Positions 1 to 13,566 of a stretch of DNA of 64,000 nt are shown one piece after another. The stretch is from the NCBI RefSeq assembly GCF_030867095.1, contig NC_081826.1, positions 42,882,001 to 42,946,000 on the forward strand, given 5' to 3'. Source of the stretch: Alligator mississippiensis. Lineage: Eukaryota; Chordata; Crocodylia; Alligatoridae. The position numbers and the translations under genes were made by a program. The notes under the pieces are model-generated. The model ran no database searches. It was not told where the DNA came from and saw nothing but the letters and a program-made list of their open reading frames with translations. Within the stretch, counting starts at the first letter, position 1. Each line of letters begins with the position of its first letter.

Positions 1-1582
1 ATTTACCATTATTCACAACTTTGTAGCGTATGGCTATTAAAAGACCAGATTCCACTTGATAACAATCATTCTTCCTCCTCATTACCATCGTTCATCACTT
101 TCCTAGGTGGCAACACTCACCGCTTCATCCTTTATGTTTGAAGTGAAAGAATTTAAAATGCAGCATTGTTTACAGACAGATATGTAGCTGATTCAGGGCA
201 TCACTTGGAAACACAGCAGAGAGTTTTGGTATTTTGTAAATACAACCTACCATATGAGTTAGAAATTTTCATTAGATGCTAGCAAAGGAGAGCCTATGGA
301 TACAAATGAGAATTTCTGATTTCATCAAAGGAAGAACCATAGCACACGCCAGCCAGTGTTCTGCAACAATTTACTAAGGCATTGATTTTCAATTGCAAGA
401 CATTACTATAAAATTTCTACTTTTTTCTAGCTGTTGATGTCTGATATTAACAAACAAGATCCTCCTATTTTCTATCAGTTAACAGCAGTTACAGGCACAA
501 TTGCACTTTCGCTTTCTAAATATTTACCAATACTGACTGCATTATTAGTTTCACTTGCATAATGAAATTAATTTTAGATAGCCATGACTAGATGCATAAC
601 AAGTAAACTTACTTGTTGGTTACTTCAGGCTATCTTCATATGCATGTGTATACCACATAGATGTGCAGGCATCTCAGGTCACAAGAGCCTAAACGCAGCC
701 CAATGTTAAAGTGGGGAAGTCAATTTAATTAAACTGATCAGCATTTTTTTAAATAAGTGATTAATACATCTAGAACTTGCCTTCACTAACCTGCAATACA
801 CTGAAAGGAAAGCTGCATTTAAAATCCCCCTCATGATAAAGTGTACAGCCAACAAAGGAAGTGTATAGACATGGAGACCTGCGTTAATACCCTTTGCTGA
901 AAATAAAAGGCAAGCAAAAAGCAAAGGCACTGAAAAGTATTTTAGTAAGTGTGAAGACATTTTGATTTAGAGTAACTTTCACAGGAGCCAAAGATACAAG
1001 ATCTGATCTTAACTAAAAAACAGAACATTTTTTTGATATTGGCTGATAACTGTAAAAAGCTGAGTCTGTGCCCTTTTATAACATCAGAAGTTGATCAGAA
1101 TTGTCATAAGACAATATTTGCCACAGACATTGGCTCCTGTTGTAGGATCCCATTAAGGCATACTTGAAGTCCTACTGCAAGTGAGCATCTGGAATTACAG
1201 AATATACAGTGACAGGATCTATTTATTAACTACTATACTGACTTAAATGATACAAGAATGAAAAGGCACAACATTAGTTTCTCTCCAATATCATTTCACT
1301 TAAAACTTGTTTCTACAAGTCATAGGGGTGCCTGGTTCAATGTGGTGAACACTATCAATAAGAGGCAGCACTCGATAACCTTATCAAATAAAACATTACA
1401 TCAAACAGGATACTAACAGCCATGCTTCTGAAGTGTCCTAACCAGTGTTACTCTAGTAAAGCCAACTTCTCTCCACTATGGTGAAACATCAGTATAGTGA
1501 ACTCCATCAGACACGCACTTGCAGTTTGTTTTAGTGAAATATTGTTAAACTGAAGTTTCAAAAAGCTCTCTCTAAAAGACAC
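1..1582. other. Unique AT-rich DNA, no gene recognised
   Basis: No conserved open frame, structured RNA or repeat family is visible. It lies beyond the candidate poly(A) sites of PLEKHF2 and is taken as intergenic. Confidence 0.5.
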
Positions 1583-2082
1583 CTGGGCCATGTCCAGATG
1601 AGTGCAGCCATGCAGTATCTGGTGCCATAGATATGTCTGCGGTGCCACATACCACGTATTCAGGTGTTCTCTGCACTGCAAGGGAGCAGGGGGTGAGGGG
1701 GGGTTGACCTCTGAATATCCAGGGATCAAAAAAAAAAAAAAAAACCACAAAAAAAAAAAGCAGAGCAGTGCACATGGGGGGAATGTACACTGCTCAAAAC
1801 CAGAGCCAGACCAGCCAGAGCCATGCTTCAGCTACTGGCCAGGCTCCAAGCAGCAAGATGGTCACTGCTGCAGCCCCAGGAAGCCCCCAGGACACCTGAT
1901 AAGGCTGCTGCAGCCAGTCCAGTGCTGGCCCCAACCTCCTCTACTCTACCCGGGGTAACTTGCCACATGCCAGAGGGTACATGGCATAGGCATTCCCCAG
2001 GGACTAGTGGCAGCACAAGGTGTGTCACTGCTAGTTGTCCCCAGGGAACCAACTATTTATGTTCATGTGGACGTGGCCCCTG
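1583..2082. mobile_element. GC-rich inverted-repeat DNA element, family unassigned
   Basis: A GC-rich island in AT-rich DNA whose ends are inverted: left GGGCCATGTCCAGATGA, right (complement) GGGCCACGTCCACATGA, 15 of 17 matching. The interior is GC-rich non-coding sequence with two A-runs (about 1729-1759). No clear target duplication was found, so the boundaries may be off by several bases. Most likely an old non-autonomous DNA transposon. Confidence 0.45.
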
Positions 2083-4860
2083 GAGTGCAAGATGGTCCAC
2101 AGATGCTCAAGGAAGGCCACAATGAATGCACAGGAACCCAACATGAAACCAAATCAGAAACAAATTGCCTAATTTACTTACTATATTATTTTAATACAAA
2201 ATGCAGTGCTATAGTAATACTATGCAACTTATTCAGGTGGATGAAATTGGTTATCTTCCACATAGCCATGTTATTATCTGTACATGCACATGTAAGTAAG
2301 GTTGTAGCGCACTTGTGCACTCAAAGAGGTTGTCAGGGACATCAGAGCAAGGTACCTTGGTGTTAACTACAGAGAAAATGTTGAAAAGCAAGATGTAGGT
2401 ACTTCCATATCATTTGCTGCTTCTACCTTCCTTTTCTTCTCCATTCTGGGTTTTCACACCTATAATTTTGTCAAGACTAATAGTGTCACTGGACATCTCT
2501 CATGCCTGAGTATAATTACCCATGTTGATGTAATCTGAGTGTTAGTTCTCTCAAAAACCTCCATCTCCTTTTTAGTGCATAATAGGACCATCACACCTCC
2601 ATTTTGGCCAAGGTTCATCATCTTATTGCTGAGGTTCCAGTGATGATATACCAACTGCAAAATCAAGGCAGGCAATAAAACCAGTTAACATATTTCTCCA
2701 GGCAACTTCTGCCATTTGCATTGTAACAGAGAACATTTGTGTGAGAAATCTGTTCACTTCCAAGTTTAATAAAAAACTCTCAAATCATTCTTGATCTCTA
2801 ATTTGTCTTGGTAGCGTGAATGATTCCTTTACCTAGTGGCTACAACACAGAGATACAAAAAGTTGGATGAAAAGAACTCTATCCATCACTTTTTCCTAAT
2901 GTCTTTGGAGACAAAGTTATGGGCAGAACAGTTATTCATAGACAAAGCAATTTTTCCTGCCTTTCATCCAGGAGCCCAGACTGAGAAGCCCATCTTTGAA
3001 CAGCTCTACAGTCACTTATGTAATTGTGTTAGACCAGCAATTACAATGCAACTGTTCATGTTTTCAAAGTGCCTAGGCCTTTTGTATTTGTCAGTTTATT
3101 AATAACTTCCATTTACCTGTGCCACTTGCATTGCACAATGGTAATGATAACTGCTCTGTTTTTATAATCTTCCTCCCCCCACAGCCCCAACAACAATCAA
3201 CCCTTCCAGCTAGAATTCTTTATGCTGACACACAATAGAAAGGCCAGCCTCATCTGCATTATATAAAACCAGTGTAAGTAATTTTTTTAATGCTTTGCTG
3301 TTCAGTCACTTGCTAGAAAGAGGAGGCATCTATAGGCCCAACCTCCCATAAAGCATTTTAGCAGTAATGCTACGATGCTTGTGAAAGTGATACAGCATGC
3401 CAGTACCAGCTTTAAAATTGTTAGCACTGTTTATCTGCAACTTCCCCTGACTTACAAGGCTTGCTGAGAAGTTTTTACCTTCCCTGTCCACATCTTTGAA
3501 AATCCCCAGTGCAGACACCATTCCTGTGTGGTCTAAACATGCCACACTGGATTTTGCTTTCCTTTATGCCTGTGTTGTTTTTTTTTTTTCAAATGTAACC
3601 AGAGCTAATAGTACTGTTATATTTTGGAGCATACCACTCTTCTATAGATTTCAATATTCATTTATTTTATACATTGTGATCGGTCCTTCGAAGAAAATTG
3701 CTTACCTTTACCCTCTTCCTCCACTGCAATCAACCCACAATGGCATGGGATACACACAGATGCAAATGTGGGTTTTTACATAAGACATGTACTGTATGTA
3801 GTACTGGTAGGTGAATAATGAGAGAAAGAAGGAAAAGTGTGCATGATGCAGGAAGTTGTGTTCCATTTTTACATTTAATTTTTATCTGCTGCTGTTGTAT
3901 CTGTTGTTGAAATTCATTTTACTGATCATAACTGGAGACCCCCTGAGTGAAATCTAAAGTTATAACTGAAATTTCTCATACTGAAATATAGCAACATAGG
4001 CTCACGTGGGGGGGTGAGGCAAGAATTTAGGTTTTGCTTCTTATGCTGACATTTTCATTCTGACAAGATTTCATTTTTGCTGTACTGCATCCATATCTGG
4101 ATCAGCTGAATGTAGTTAATAATACAAAACTCATTAGATTATTAGATCATGTATGAATCTACAAGCATGATTATTCTGATACCTGGTATTTGCATGCTTC
4201 CCCTACCAGGTTAATTAATTTTGCCCACTCCTAAAACTGAACATTTGATATTACCTTATATTTGTAATCTTTATAAAATTATGACTACTGTCTCATGATA
4301 CTCCACTATCTGTTTCAAGCCACTGTTGCATCCTGAAGATCTGTGATCAAAAAAGTAAAACACACATGGACTTGGAGCTAACACCTTATATTTGTAAGTA
4401 AAATTAGTAAACATGACAAAACAAGATTACAAATGATGTATCAAGCCCTTTCAAGAATTTGAAAAATACAAGAAAAAGATTAATTTTACACTTTTTTAAA
4501 GCAACACCACAATGGGGTATGCATATTACCAAAACCACAGCTACTTTTATATGTTCCCAAAAGCAGTTTCAGATGAAACGGTGATATTCCCCACCATCAG
4601 TACAACCACAGACACAGATGTTAGTTTGGTTACAGCTTCAGGAATCAGTGCAGTACAGTGCAAATTTCATTCACAGGTTACTATGGATTTTGAGTAAATG
4701 CAAGACAATACTGCAGAAATACAAGTAGAAATTTAAAGATTTCATCTCAGGAAAAAGAGTGCTGAAAACTTAAGCACACCATACAAACAAACTGTAAAAG
4801 TACACAAAAGGATGGAATTCTGAAGCAAGACAAGTAAGTATTAATTGTGTATGCGATAGC
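2083..4860. other. Unique AT-rich DNA, no gene recognised
   Basis: Only short chance open frames (up to 95 codons) without recognisable domains. Possibly the distal end of an extended PLEKHF2 3' UTR, otherwise intergenic. Confidence 0.45.
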
Positions 4861-5489
4861 TTAAGAAAAAAGGAAGCTAAACTTAATCATTAGTACAGAT
4901 ATACACAAGGGAATCTGAATGATTTTTTCCCAAAAATGTAAATACAGTCTCCATTTTAGAAATAAAAATAGTTTTACAAGTACTAAAATTACAAAGCTAA
5001 GATTTGTTGCTTGAAAATGCTGTCTTTGAACAGTCAATTTTTCCTCAATTCTGTAAGTCAGCTTCCTGCCAAGGAATAAGAATACACTACAATATATTCT
5101 AGCTATCCTTTTGAGTACATACAACTGTTTATTGCTTTTCTAGTAATTCTGAAGATTTCTCCTGGCCCTTACACTCTAATCCAGAAAGTGTATTCCCTGT
5201 TTAAAAATAGTTCAAAGAAGGTCAACTTTATTCTTTAGCACTTTTTAAAGAGGTTATTTTTCAGTTGAAAACAAAAGACAGTTCCTCTTACTCCAATCTA
5301 AACCTATTGTAACAATTTTCACTTGAAGTAATGTATACAGACTGTTCATGTAGTACGTCTCATATTAATTGCATTCAGATAATTGGGCACTGAAGTGAAG
5401 ATTATAAATCTAAATAGCTTTAATTTCTTTAAAATAACTCTTATATTGTTACAATGTACAGATTGGGAGACTAGTGCAATATGCAGCAT

Positions 5490-7046
5490 GGATTGTTTAT
5501 TCAATAAATACTTAACCCAATTATTGCCAGTCAAGGCAAACAGTGCAGAAATTGTCACTTTATAAACAAAGATCTACATACAAATTCAACAATCATGTTT
5601 TTATAAAATCAGTTGATATTATATCTCCGTACAACTTCAGAGGGTTTTTTCCACATCAGAATTGATTACTACTATTATAAAAATATAGAAATGTCAACAT
5701 ATGTTTGAGTTTTACAAATCTTCAAAAAGCTAAACTTTTACATATATATAGGAACAGGGTAAGGACTTATTAAAAAGTAAAGTGAATACTGTTAGAGACA
5801 TTTTCTGCACTGACCATTTTATAACTTAGTTACAGTGTTCATGGTCCTGGGTATACCATTTAAAATGAACTAATTTGCATTCCACTTATATCTCGAGGTC
5901 AGCTGTGTATAAAGGAGGGACATTTTTGCTAGGGTCTCTGCAGACTGTAGATTTCCAGCCAACAGTGGCTTATTTAAAAAATAAAATTCTAAGCTTTGTC
6001 TAAAAAAATGCCACTGGCTAGCAATAAAAAAGTTAGTGTTGTGTTTGGGAAGCAATTTCAAAACTGTAACTTTCCAAGGGAATATGCTACATCACCTTCA
6101 TAATCCAAATTAAGCTACACATTTACCAACTATTACTTGATACCTCTTAAAATACAGCTCTTCAAAAGACTTTAAAAAAAATCCAAATATCCCTGTGAAG
6201 AACATGCTGAATTTACAATCCAGATCCCAACCCTGCAATGTGATGAGTGTGAATGAAATCCCATTAATTTGCATGAGAGCTTGGGGTCTCCTTGCAAAAA
6301 AAAAAATCAGACTGCAATTCAGATCTCAGCCAGCCACTGCCATGACATGTCCACCTTTGTGCTCTTTTCAATATCCTATTTTAAGCACACAGCAATTGTT
6401 TTTAATAGCACCAATAATTATTTCAGATAACTGTGTCATGCAAATTCAGACAGCATGCAGCAAGTTTGTTTCTTCCTGAATCAGCACAATTGTTACAAGG
6501 CACTGCTTGGTATACAAAGTCATCATAAACAAAAAACCAAAAGATTTCCAAATTCAAGTAGACAGTTATGTCTCAATATGTTCAGTCAATTCATCATTAC
6601 CCAAGCATGGTTAGAAAAACTTAATCATTTGCTGGAATTTACCAAAAGATTTATCACCGTTTCATGCACATTTTAATCCCACCTTCCAAAAAAATCCCAA
6701 CCACACAGAAATAAGGTATCACTATCAAAAGAAGGATGCATGTTGTTAAATAAAAAGATATGCTTAATTTTCCAAACTTCCACAAAAGTCTAATCTAGAC
6801 ATAACTCAAGTATAAGATGGAAAAAATCTGATACATTTGCAACAGTCTATCCCTGCAGAATAGTGAAAAACGAACGTATTGTCTAGAAAATTCATGTATT
6901 GGAGGCACACTGTAGTTGAAGATACTCAGGCAAATTTTATGGCTAGAACAGAATTTTGAGAGAACTCCGACTATAGGTTTCCTGAAAAGCAGCTCTTTAT
7001 GGTTTAAAACACCAATTGTAACACAATGGAAAAGCTTTTTTGGTCC
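5490..7046 (-). other. PLEKHF2: PLEKHF2 3' UTR (probable extent)
   Basis: AT-rich unique sequence without repeats directly downstream of the stop codon. The first canonical AATAAA on the minus strand is the complement of TTTATT at 5496-5501, giving a 3' UTR of about 1.55 kb. Further AATAAA signals follow at 5227-5232 and 5128-5133, and an ATTAAA lies near 6390, so several ends are possible. Extent is inference; 3' RNA reads would decide it. Confidence 0.45.
5496..5501 (-). terminator. Candidate poly(A) signal AATAAA for PLEKHF2
   Basis: First canonical AATAAA met on the minus strand after the stop codon. A canonical hexamer in AT-rich DNA is expected often by chance, so this is only a candidate; alternatives lie at 5227 and 5128. 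Confidence 0.35.
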
Positions 7047-7799
7047 TTAATCACTGCTGTCATCATCGTCGTCGTCATCATCAGATACGTCATTTAAAGG
7101 GGATTTAGGTGACTGGCTGTAGGAGTCTGATCTAGTGGGATGACAAGTAGTCATCTCCCCACTAGAAAGAAGATCATAGCAGAAGTCGCAAATTCGTACA
7201 GGCTTGGAGGACTGGCTTGGGAGAAGAAACCTCTTTTCAGAACATGGCCCACAAACAACAAAACCACATTTGCGACAGTGATGACGACGGTTTACAGGTG
7301 TAAATTTTGCTTTCTGACAACGCATACACACAGTGGCCTCTGAGTCAGGTACCCAGACAGCTGCATGTTCATTACTGGGAGTCTTTCCACTTTTGGAAAG
7401 CAAATCAGACACACACTTATTGATGTGGTTCATCCATTCAGACTTCTCTGTTGCAGTGGCAGCATAAACAGCAAAAGACTTAGTTGGTGTCTTGATAAGC
7501 CACCCATTGCGTAGGTCCCCCTCATCTTGGATGGAATCAATAGTGACATTTTCCAATGGTATTATGTGTTGTTTGTTGTATTTTTTCTTCTGGATGACAA
7601 TGTTTCCATACACAAGAATATCATTGAATAAGAAAAACTGTCTTGCTTTGGGTTTTTTCCTGCACAGCTTTGTTAACACACCTTCTCCAATCAGAACACG
7701 ACCAGGAATAGTCAAAGGTTGACCAGCTGCTCCAAAACAATTTTCTACTATGCTTATTCGTCTGGTATTTGCTTCACTGTTTGCCAAGCGATCAACCAT
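7047..7799 (-). CDS. PLEKHF2: PLEKHF2 (Phafin2), PH and FYVE domain endosomal protein
   Basis: A 250-residue open frame in a single exon, recognised as Phafin2, a phosphoinositide-binding protein of early endosomes involved in endosome fusion, receptor trafficking and autophagy. A PH domain spans about residues 35-131, ending with the EWMNHINKC helix. A FYVE zinc finger spans about 149-212: WVPD at 149-152, RRHHCR at 171-176 and RIC at 202-204, with eight zinc ligands C158, C161, C175, C178, C183, C186, C204 and C207 all present. The tail (237-250) is an Asp/Ser-rich acidic run. As I recall, human Phafin2 has 249 residues, so this copy is full length, perhaps with one extra Asp in the tail. 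The start ATG has A at -3 and G at +4 and lies 14 bases inside the exon. No stop or frameshift is seen, and the gene looks fully functional. Neighbouring genes are not visible in the window. Confidence 0.97.
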   Translation of the reverse strand: MVDRLANSEANTRRISIVENCFGAAGQPLTIPGRVLIGEGVLTKLCRKKPKARQFFLFNDILVYGNIVIQKKKYNKQHIIPLENVTIDSIQDEGDLRNGWLIKTPTKSFAVYAATATEKSEWMNHINKCVSDLLSKSGKTPSNEHAAVWVPDSEATVCMRCQKAKFTPVNRRHHCRKCGFVVCGPCSEKRFLLPSQSSKPVRICDFCYDLLSSGEMTTCHPTRSDSYSQSPKSPLNDVSDDDDDDDDSSD

Positions 7800-7813
7800 C
7801 TTTTATAAGTACC
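7800..7813 (-). other. PLEKHF2: PLEKHF2 5' UTR part of exon 2 and splice acceptor
   Basis: Reading the minus strand, a T-rich tract ending TTGTATTATCTTAG gives an AG at 7815-7814, directly followed by 14 untranslated bases and the start codon. This is the expected acceptor for a coding exon preceded by a non-coding first exon, the arrangement known for PLEKHF2 in other vertebrates. The splice itself is inferred. Confidence 0.75.
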
Positions 7814-7815
7814 CT

Positions 7816-10800
7816 AAGATAATACAATAAAAAAATAAAATGAGTCAGATAAAGTCATATTTTACAAACAACTAAACAACATAAAATTACTTTAAATTGT
7901 TCAGGAGAATAGCAGTGGAAAACAGTTTGTTTCAAATGCAGCCAAGATCACTAAGAGCTCAGTTTTCAACTACTGATGACTCTGGTGACATAGTTGAAAA
8001 GACAAGGATCCACTTAGTTCCCACTGGACATGCAACTACATTACAAATCTCCACCATGAACAATGCTAATAGTGCCCCTGTTGTTAAATCATCCGATGGA
8101 CAGGTCAAGAGACTAAATTACCATCCATGTTCCTTGACCAGCAATCTCAAGATTTTCCAAGTTACATACCCTATATTAAAATAAGTTTGATATGCTGCTA
8201 TGTACATGTATAATTCAGTGTTATAAATGATAAAAAATAAAGTTGATCACTGAAACCACACTACCAAACCCCTGCAACAAGAAATACTATTGAGTTATTC
8301 TTGTTCATGTTTCTCCATATATTTTCCCTTTCCCTTCTTCTGCCTTCCCTTTTTCCCCTCTCTTCTTATGTTCTAAAAATTCACTGCAATTCCTTCTGCC
8401 TCCAAGGGATAAATACCCCATTTTAATAAACACAGCTTAAAGATATCCATCCTTTCCACGTAAGAATTAGTACACACTGATGGTGCAGAATATGCAGATG
8501 TAGTAGATGTGCTGCATCTATTTTCTGGATAGCAACTCCAAGAACATGTGCCATCTTTCTCAAGCTCCAGTGTTTACATCCTGGCATATTTGGATCAACA
8601 TGGAAATAAAGAGTTAATGCTAATAGGATTAATACAGGACATACTAGCAAAAAGACAATAAATTCAGCAAAACCTCTTCATCATTAGTATAGCTAGCACT
8701 GTCCTATTTATAGTATAGGACTGTATATATTACCTTGAACTAGGCATAGCATTGCTAAGTTGTATTGTTCATAGTCAGCTCCAGACTGAAGACTCTATTT
8801 GCTCACTTATAAGTGGCAACTGGGAAGTTTTCTTTGGTAAGAATAGGGCTCTATGTTATCAATTTCTAAAAAACATTAAGCTCCTAATATGTTTCTAGAT
8901 TTTTAAGGTTGCAAAGACAGTAAGTATTTCAAATATAAAACAGAAATGGCAATATAATACAGGTGTTCTCATATTTCAGCAGAAAACTCTTCAACATCTC
9001 TTTTGTTCAGAGCCTTGGTGGTACACAATAAAAAACTTGAAACTAAGTCAGTTTTACATCTGTCGTTCAGAACTTTAAGGACTTTTGGGAATTATCTTGT
9101 TTCAGTACTGAGAACAGAAGCAGGTACTGAAAATCGGAGAGAAAGAAGAATTACCACTTCCAAACAAGCTGAAAATGGAGACTTCATCCCACAAATTCTC
9201 AAAGTGGCCAAGAGAAAGCAACGCAAAAGGATTTGTTGTATGTTAGAGATCAATACAAAAGATGGAGCCCAATTCCTGGCACAGGATCAAAGAACCATGT
9301 GGTAGCAGAAATCTTAGCCTCTGCAAGGTTAGCTGTTGACCAGATTACCACCCGTGATGCTCATTAGTAGGATTCATTCAACTTTGTACCTCCTGCTTTG
9401 TACCTCCTGGTCCAATCTTCAATCAGACAGCAGATTCTTCCAACTGGTATAACACGGGGGGGGGGGGGGGGGGAGAGAAATGGACACAATCGCATTTTGG
9501 CACCAGACTGAAATTAGGATGATCTGGATTTTATTTGGCTATCACATTCTCAAACAACTCCAGCTACGTCACAACCTCCCTACTCGTTTATACTCCAATT
9601 TATTGCAACTACCCTTAGAGAAGAGCTATTCCCAATGTCACAGTCACTCAGGCCTTCCCTAGATGCTGCTCTAAGTTGTTACACTATGCAAACCCATGTG
9701 TCACACTTAAGTAGTTTTAGATTGATTTATGTAACTGAATTCAGTAACTTACCAACTTAACACTGATAGTGAAAACCAACTTAACCAAATCAATTTAATA
9801 AGTGTTTTCTAGCATTTGAACCAGTAAGTAAACTAATATATCTGATGCAGGCCAATGTTCTAACTTGAGCAAGGCTTCCTACTATACTGATAAACAACAG
9901 AAAGGAAAAAAATTGTGTGTAGATCTATAGGTATATCCACCCCCCGCCCCAAAAAAAAACCCCCCCAAAAACGCACCTGTCAGTGAATCCTTATTTATTT
10001 ATGCATATATGTATACAGACAGAGAGAGAGAGAGAGTGCGCGAGCAGGAGCATAAAAGATTCACTGTAACAAAGGTTTCTTGGATCTGTTTACATTTATC
10101 ATTGCAGGCTTTCATAGTCACTTAGGGAGCCGTTTGTGAGGTTTAAGTACTGTAGTAACTAGTTCCTGGACATAATCTCAAAACCTGGACAGTGAAACTA
10201 TTAAAAATCACTAAGGTTTCATGGCCCCATAAATAAAATGTCCAAGACATTATAACAAACAAGTCAATACTTACAGTTTTCACAATTATCCATACAACAC
10301 TATTATTGTTGTATTGATATTCAAGGAACCCAAGTATGCAATTAATAAGATGTGGAAAGCCATACCACTTATCTTTGTTTGTGACTGAGTTCCACCTACA
10401 ATAATTCATGTCAGCCACACCTCCTAGGAAAATGCAACCGAGGGATCCTAGACCCATACAGTCATACGCTACTAATTCTCAAGAGGAATTTTAAATGTAA
10501 TTAGCGTTTCAAACTAAGCGATAAGCTCCAGTGCTGACAATCATAATTTACCTAGAAATAGGATGTTCATGGCCTCGACTATAACCTAAGTCCTGAAAGT
10601 ACCACAGAGCAGATGGGGCATGGTCCCAAAAAGGCTGTTTGTTAGCTGTTGTCTGAGGCTCCGAGATGTAATCACCCACTCTCATTGCAAAGAACAGATT
10701 AATTTTCTTTTCCGTAGTTGTGTAACCACTTGCTTTGTGCTATATTTGTAATAAACACGCTCTTGTAAATGACAAAACACCAAAGCTGGAGCATGTTCCT

Positions 10801-13487
10801 CGGAGCAGCCATTTACGATTACATTTTCAAAGCAAAAACTGTCAGTCCCAGATTTGGTAAAAAAAAAAAAATGTTCAGTAATCCTGAACATTTGACTGGT
10901 TGAAGCATACAGCCCATGGGGCACAAAAAACAGCTATGAACATTTATAGAAGAGAAACTGCTGATAAGAATTAAGAAATTAGTCTGCAATCTGCAGTACT
11001 TTTGATTTTCATACCTGATTTTTTTTTTTTTTAAACACATTCTTGGCCCCATATTTTAATCAATTCATAGAAAATATAGCAATTCTAAATGGCTTCAGTG
11101 ACTCCCAAAGATCTGATACATAAACTTTAAGCTCACATGCAAAAATTACTCCTTGTTCTGCAACCTTTGGGGAGGAGGGGTGAAAGGCTTGTTTTTTCTT
11201 CTTAAGGTTAAAGAACAGTACCCTAGGAGAATCAAAGAGGAAACCATTCCAACCAAGCTCAACTATTTAAGATCTAGGATCATTTTAAAGCCAAGATTTA
11301 GGGGCTTCCATAACATGGGCTCTAGAGACTGCATCTACAGCTTGTATTAAACCACTAGCTCCCACATTCAGGACAGGAATTATGAATGAAGTTCTACTCC
11401 TTGTTAAACAGGAAAAGAACTAGATCACAAGCGACTCTTCTGGACTTCAAATTTATTTAAAAAATTGCCATACATTCACCTACTACTCCCACCAACCCCT
11501 CAATAAAAGCAACTAATGGCACTGCCCTTTTCTGTGAAGGCAGAAATCTAGAACAAAAAGTGTATATGCTCTTAATAGTCAACTACTTTTACCTTTCCAC
11601 TCCCCTCCACCCAGATCTGCTCTCTATTCCCTCCACCCCCTCAAATTGAAACAACCCCTGAGTTGTTTCAGTAGTTAATTAAGCCAGTTTAGTAAAAAAA
11701 AACCTAAATGATACATTTCGTATCTAGTTAAAACTTAAATTAACAAAGCTAATACAGCAATCCTTCTTACACTTCTTAAACATACGAGCCTTTCTATTTG
11801 TTGAAAGTATTTATGAATTAAAACTAAAACTAGATATACATTTATTAAAGGTCATTTATATTTTACCTTTCATCCAAGAGATGCTGACTTCTTTATAAAC
11901 CATAGCAAATACTTTACCATAGCATGGAATCAATACTGGGATTCAAAATGGGTAGCAATGCAGACACTGCCCGACAGTGTAGAAGGCAGATACTTGGACA
12001 AGACATCAGAAAAACCCTATGAAGCAAACATTTGCTACAAAATGCTAGTAGGGAAGAAATATGCCTGTGGCACATGGCCAAGTTCTGCAAATATTAAGAA
12101 CCCTTTCAAAAGTTTTCAAACTTTAGAACTTTCCAGATGCAAAGAGATGTAGAGATTTTTCTCCCCTGAGACTACATGCATCTTCATGCTGATACTGCTT
12201 CAAACTTTCACAAGAAGTAGAGTGAAACAAAACTTGTTTTTTGAAGCCTTCCAGAAACTGAGAACTGCATCATGCAAGGCATGATCTGAAGGACTCCTCA
12301 ACTAGAAACTTAAAAAGCAATCTAGCTTCAGTGATGTTACACAGAACAGCCCACCACAAAACAGAGTGCTATAGTGTATTCAAGCACTGTCATTTACTAT
12401 GGGCCTTCAAAGTCATATTTAAACATGCTTTCAATTTCTCTGTAAAGCCACAAATGTATGTGAAATAACTAACTGTGTATGGTCACTCTGATGTGTTATA
12501 AAGTTACTAATTTATTAAACCGATTTAGGTCAAATCAGTTCAGCTTCCAGACTTAGATAACAGCAAAGAGATACAGAAAAACTTTAGTGTTAACAACTGA
12601 CAAATGACAAAACTGCACAATTCACCCCTATACGCCTTGCCCAGGATGCAGGAATCCACAATAGGAGTAAAACTTTTATATTTAGCTGCTATGCAGGTTT
12701 TGGTACAAAATAAATTCTGGGGATCAGAAGGAGTGGATGGTGCTATTCCAGCTATCCTCAATGTCATCACTGCCTGCTGATTCTCAACTTCTCTTTACCT
12801 CCTTTTCTTAACCTGGTCCAAATGCACTGGATGGGAAGGAAGCCACACATGCTATGTATTCCTCAATACCTGGGTGGAACCAAATCAAGTTCTTATCCTG
12901 TCCTTCTTGCAGAGAGGCAAGCAGGCATTGAGGCTGGCAGGCTCTCTCTACTCCCTCTCTGGGGTGACAGCAACAGGAGCCTAAGGAGCTGCTCCAAAAC
13001 ATTTCTCAGAATTGATACAAGAATAAAATTAAAATTCAGAGCTGAGGAACATAAAGCAATGATTTTTCCTCCTTCAAGTGTGCATTAGCTCAAAAAAGAA
13101 AAGAGACAGAGAAACTTAGGCATTACTGGATACAACTCAATGAAAACCTCTGCTCAGTGCGCAATGGTGGTAAAAAAAAAGTAACGAATGGAAAGGTAAA
13201 TAGGAATCCATCAATGTTATACATTCATTCACAAGGTAGTGCAAATACAGATTCAAAAACAGTATTACAGAAATAAAGGTGGTTCAGTCAAGGAAAACAA
13301 GAACATGAAAAGTCCTAGCAAAAAGCTTGCAAAGATGGAGTGATAAGACCAGAAATGTTTAGTTTATAAAAGACACCAAGAGTAGATGTAACGTAAAAAG
13401 TACAATAATGAATGGCACAGAAAAACTGAATGAGGGACAAGTTGAATTAAAAGCAGAAATTAAGGAAATTCAAAACTGATAAAAGGA
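7816..13487. other. Intronic AT-rich DNA, no gene or recognised repeat
   Basis: Apart from the poly-G run at 9456, a short C/A-rich tract at about 9940-9975 and a GA run at about 10019-10037, I see nothing identifiable. Open frames here are short and without domains. Confidence 0.45.
9456..9473. repeat. Poly-G tract (18 G)
   Basis: Uninterrupted run of 18 G on the plus strand, followed by a purine-rich GAGAGAAA stretch. Homopolymer runs of this length are prone to sequencing and assembly error. Confidence 0.9.
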
Positions 13488-13566
13488 AATTGACTTCCTG
13501 CCCGTGGGGCAGGGGGCTGGACTTGATGATCTTCGAGGTCCCTTCCAGTCCTAACGTCTATGAAAT
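13488..13566 (+). mobile_element. CR1 LINE, 3' end fragment
   Basis: About 80 bases of the conserved CR1 3' terminus: GGCAGGGGGCTGGACTTGAT, then a GAGGTCCCTTCCAGTCC-type block, then TCTATGAAATTCT, the degenerate CR1 3' repeat. It lacks any coding part, as expected for 5'-truncated CR1 insertions. It lies antisense to PLEKHF2 in the intron. Confidence 0.85.
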
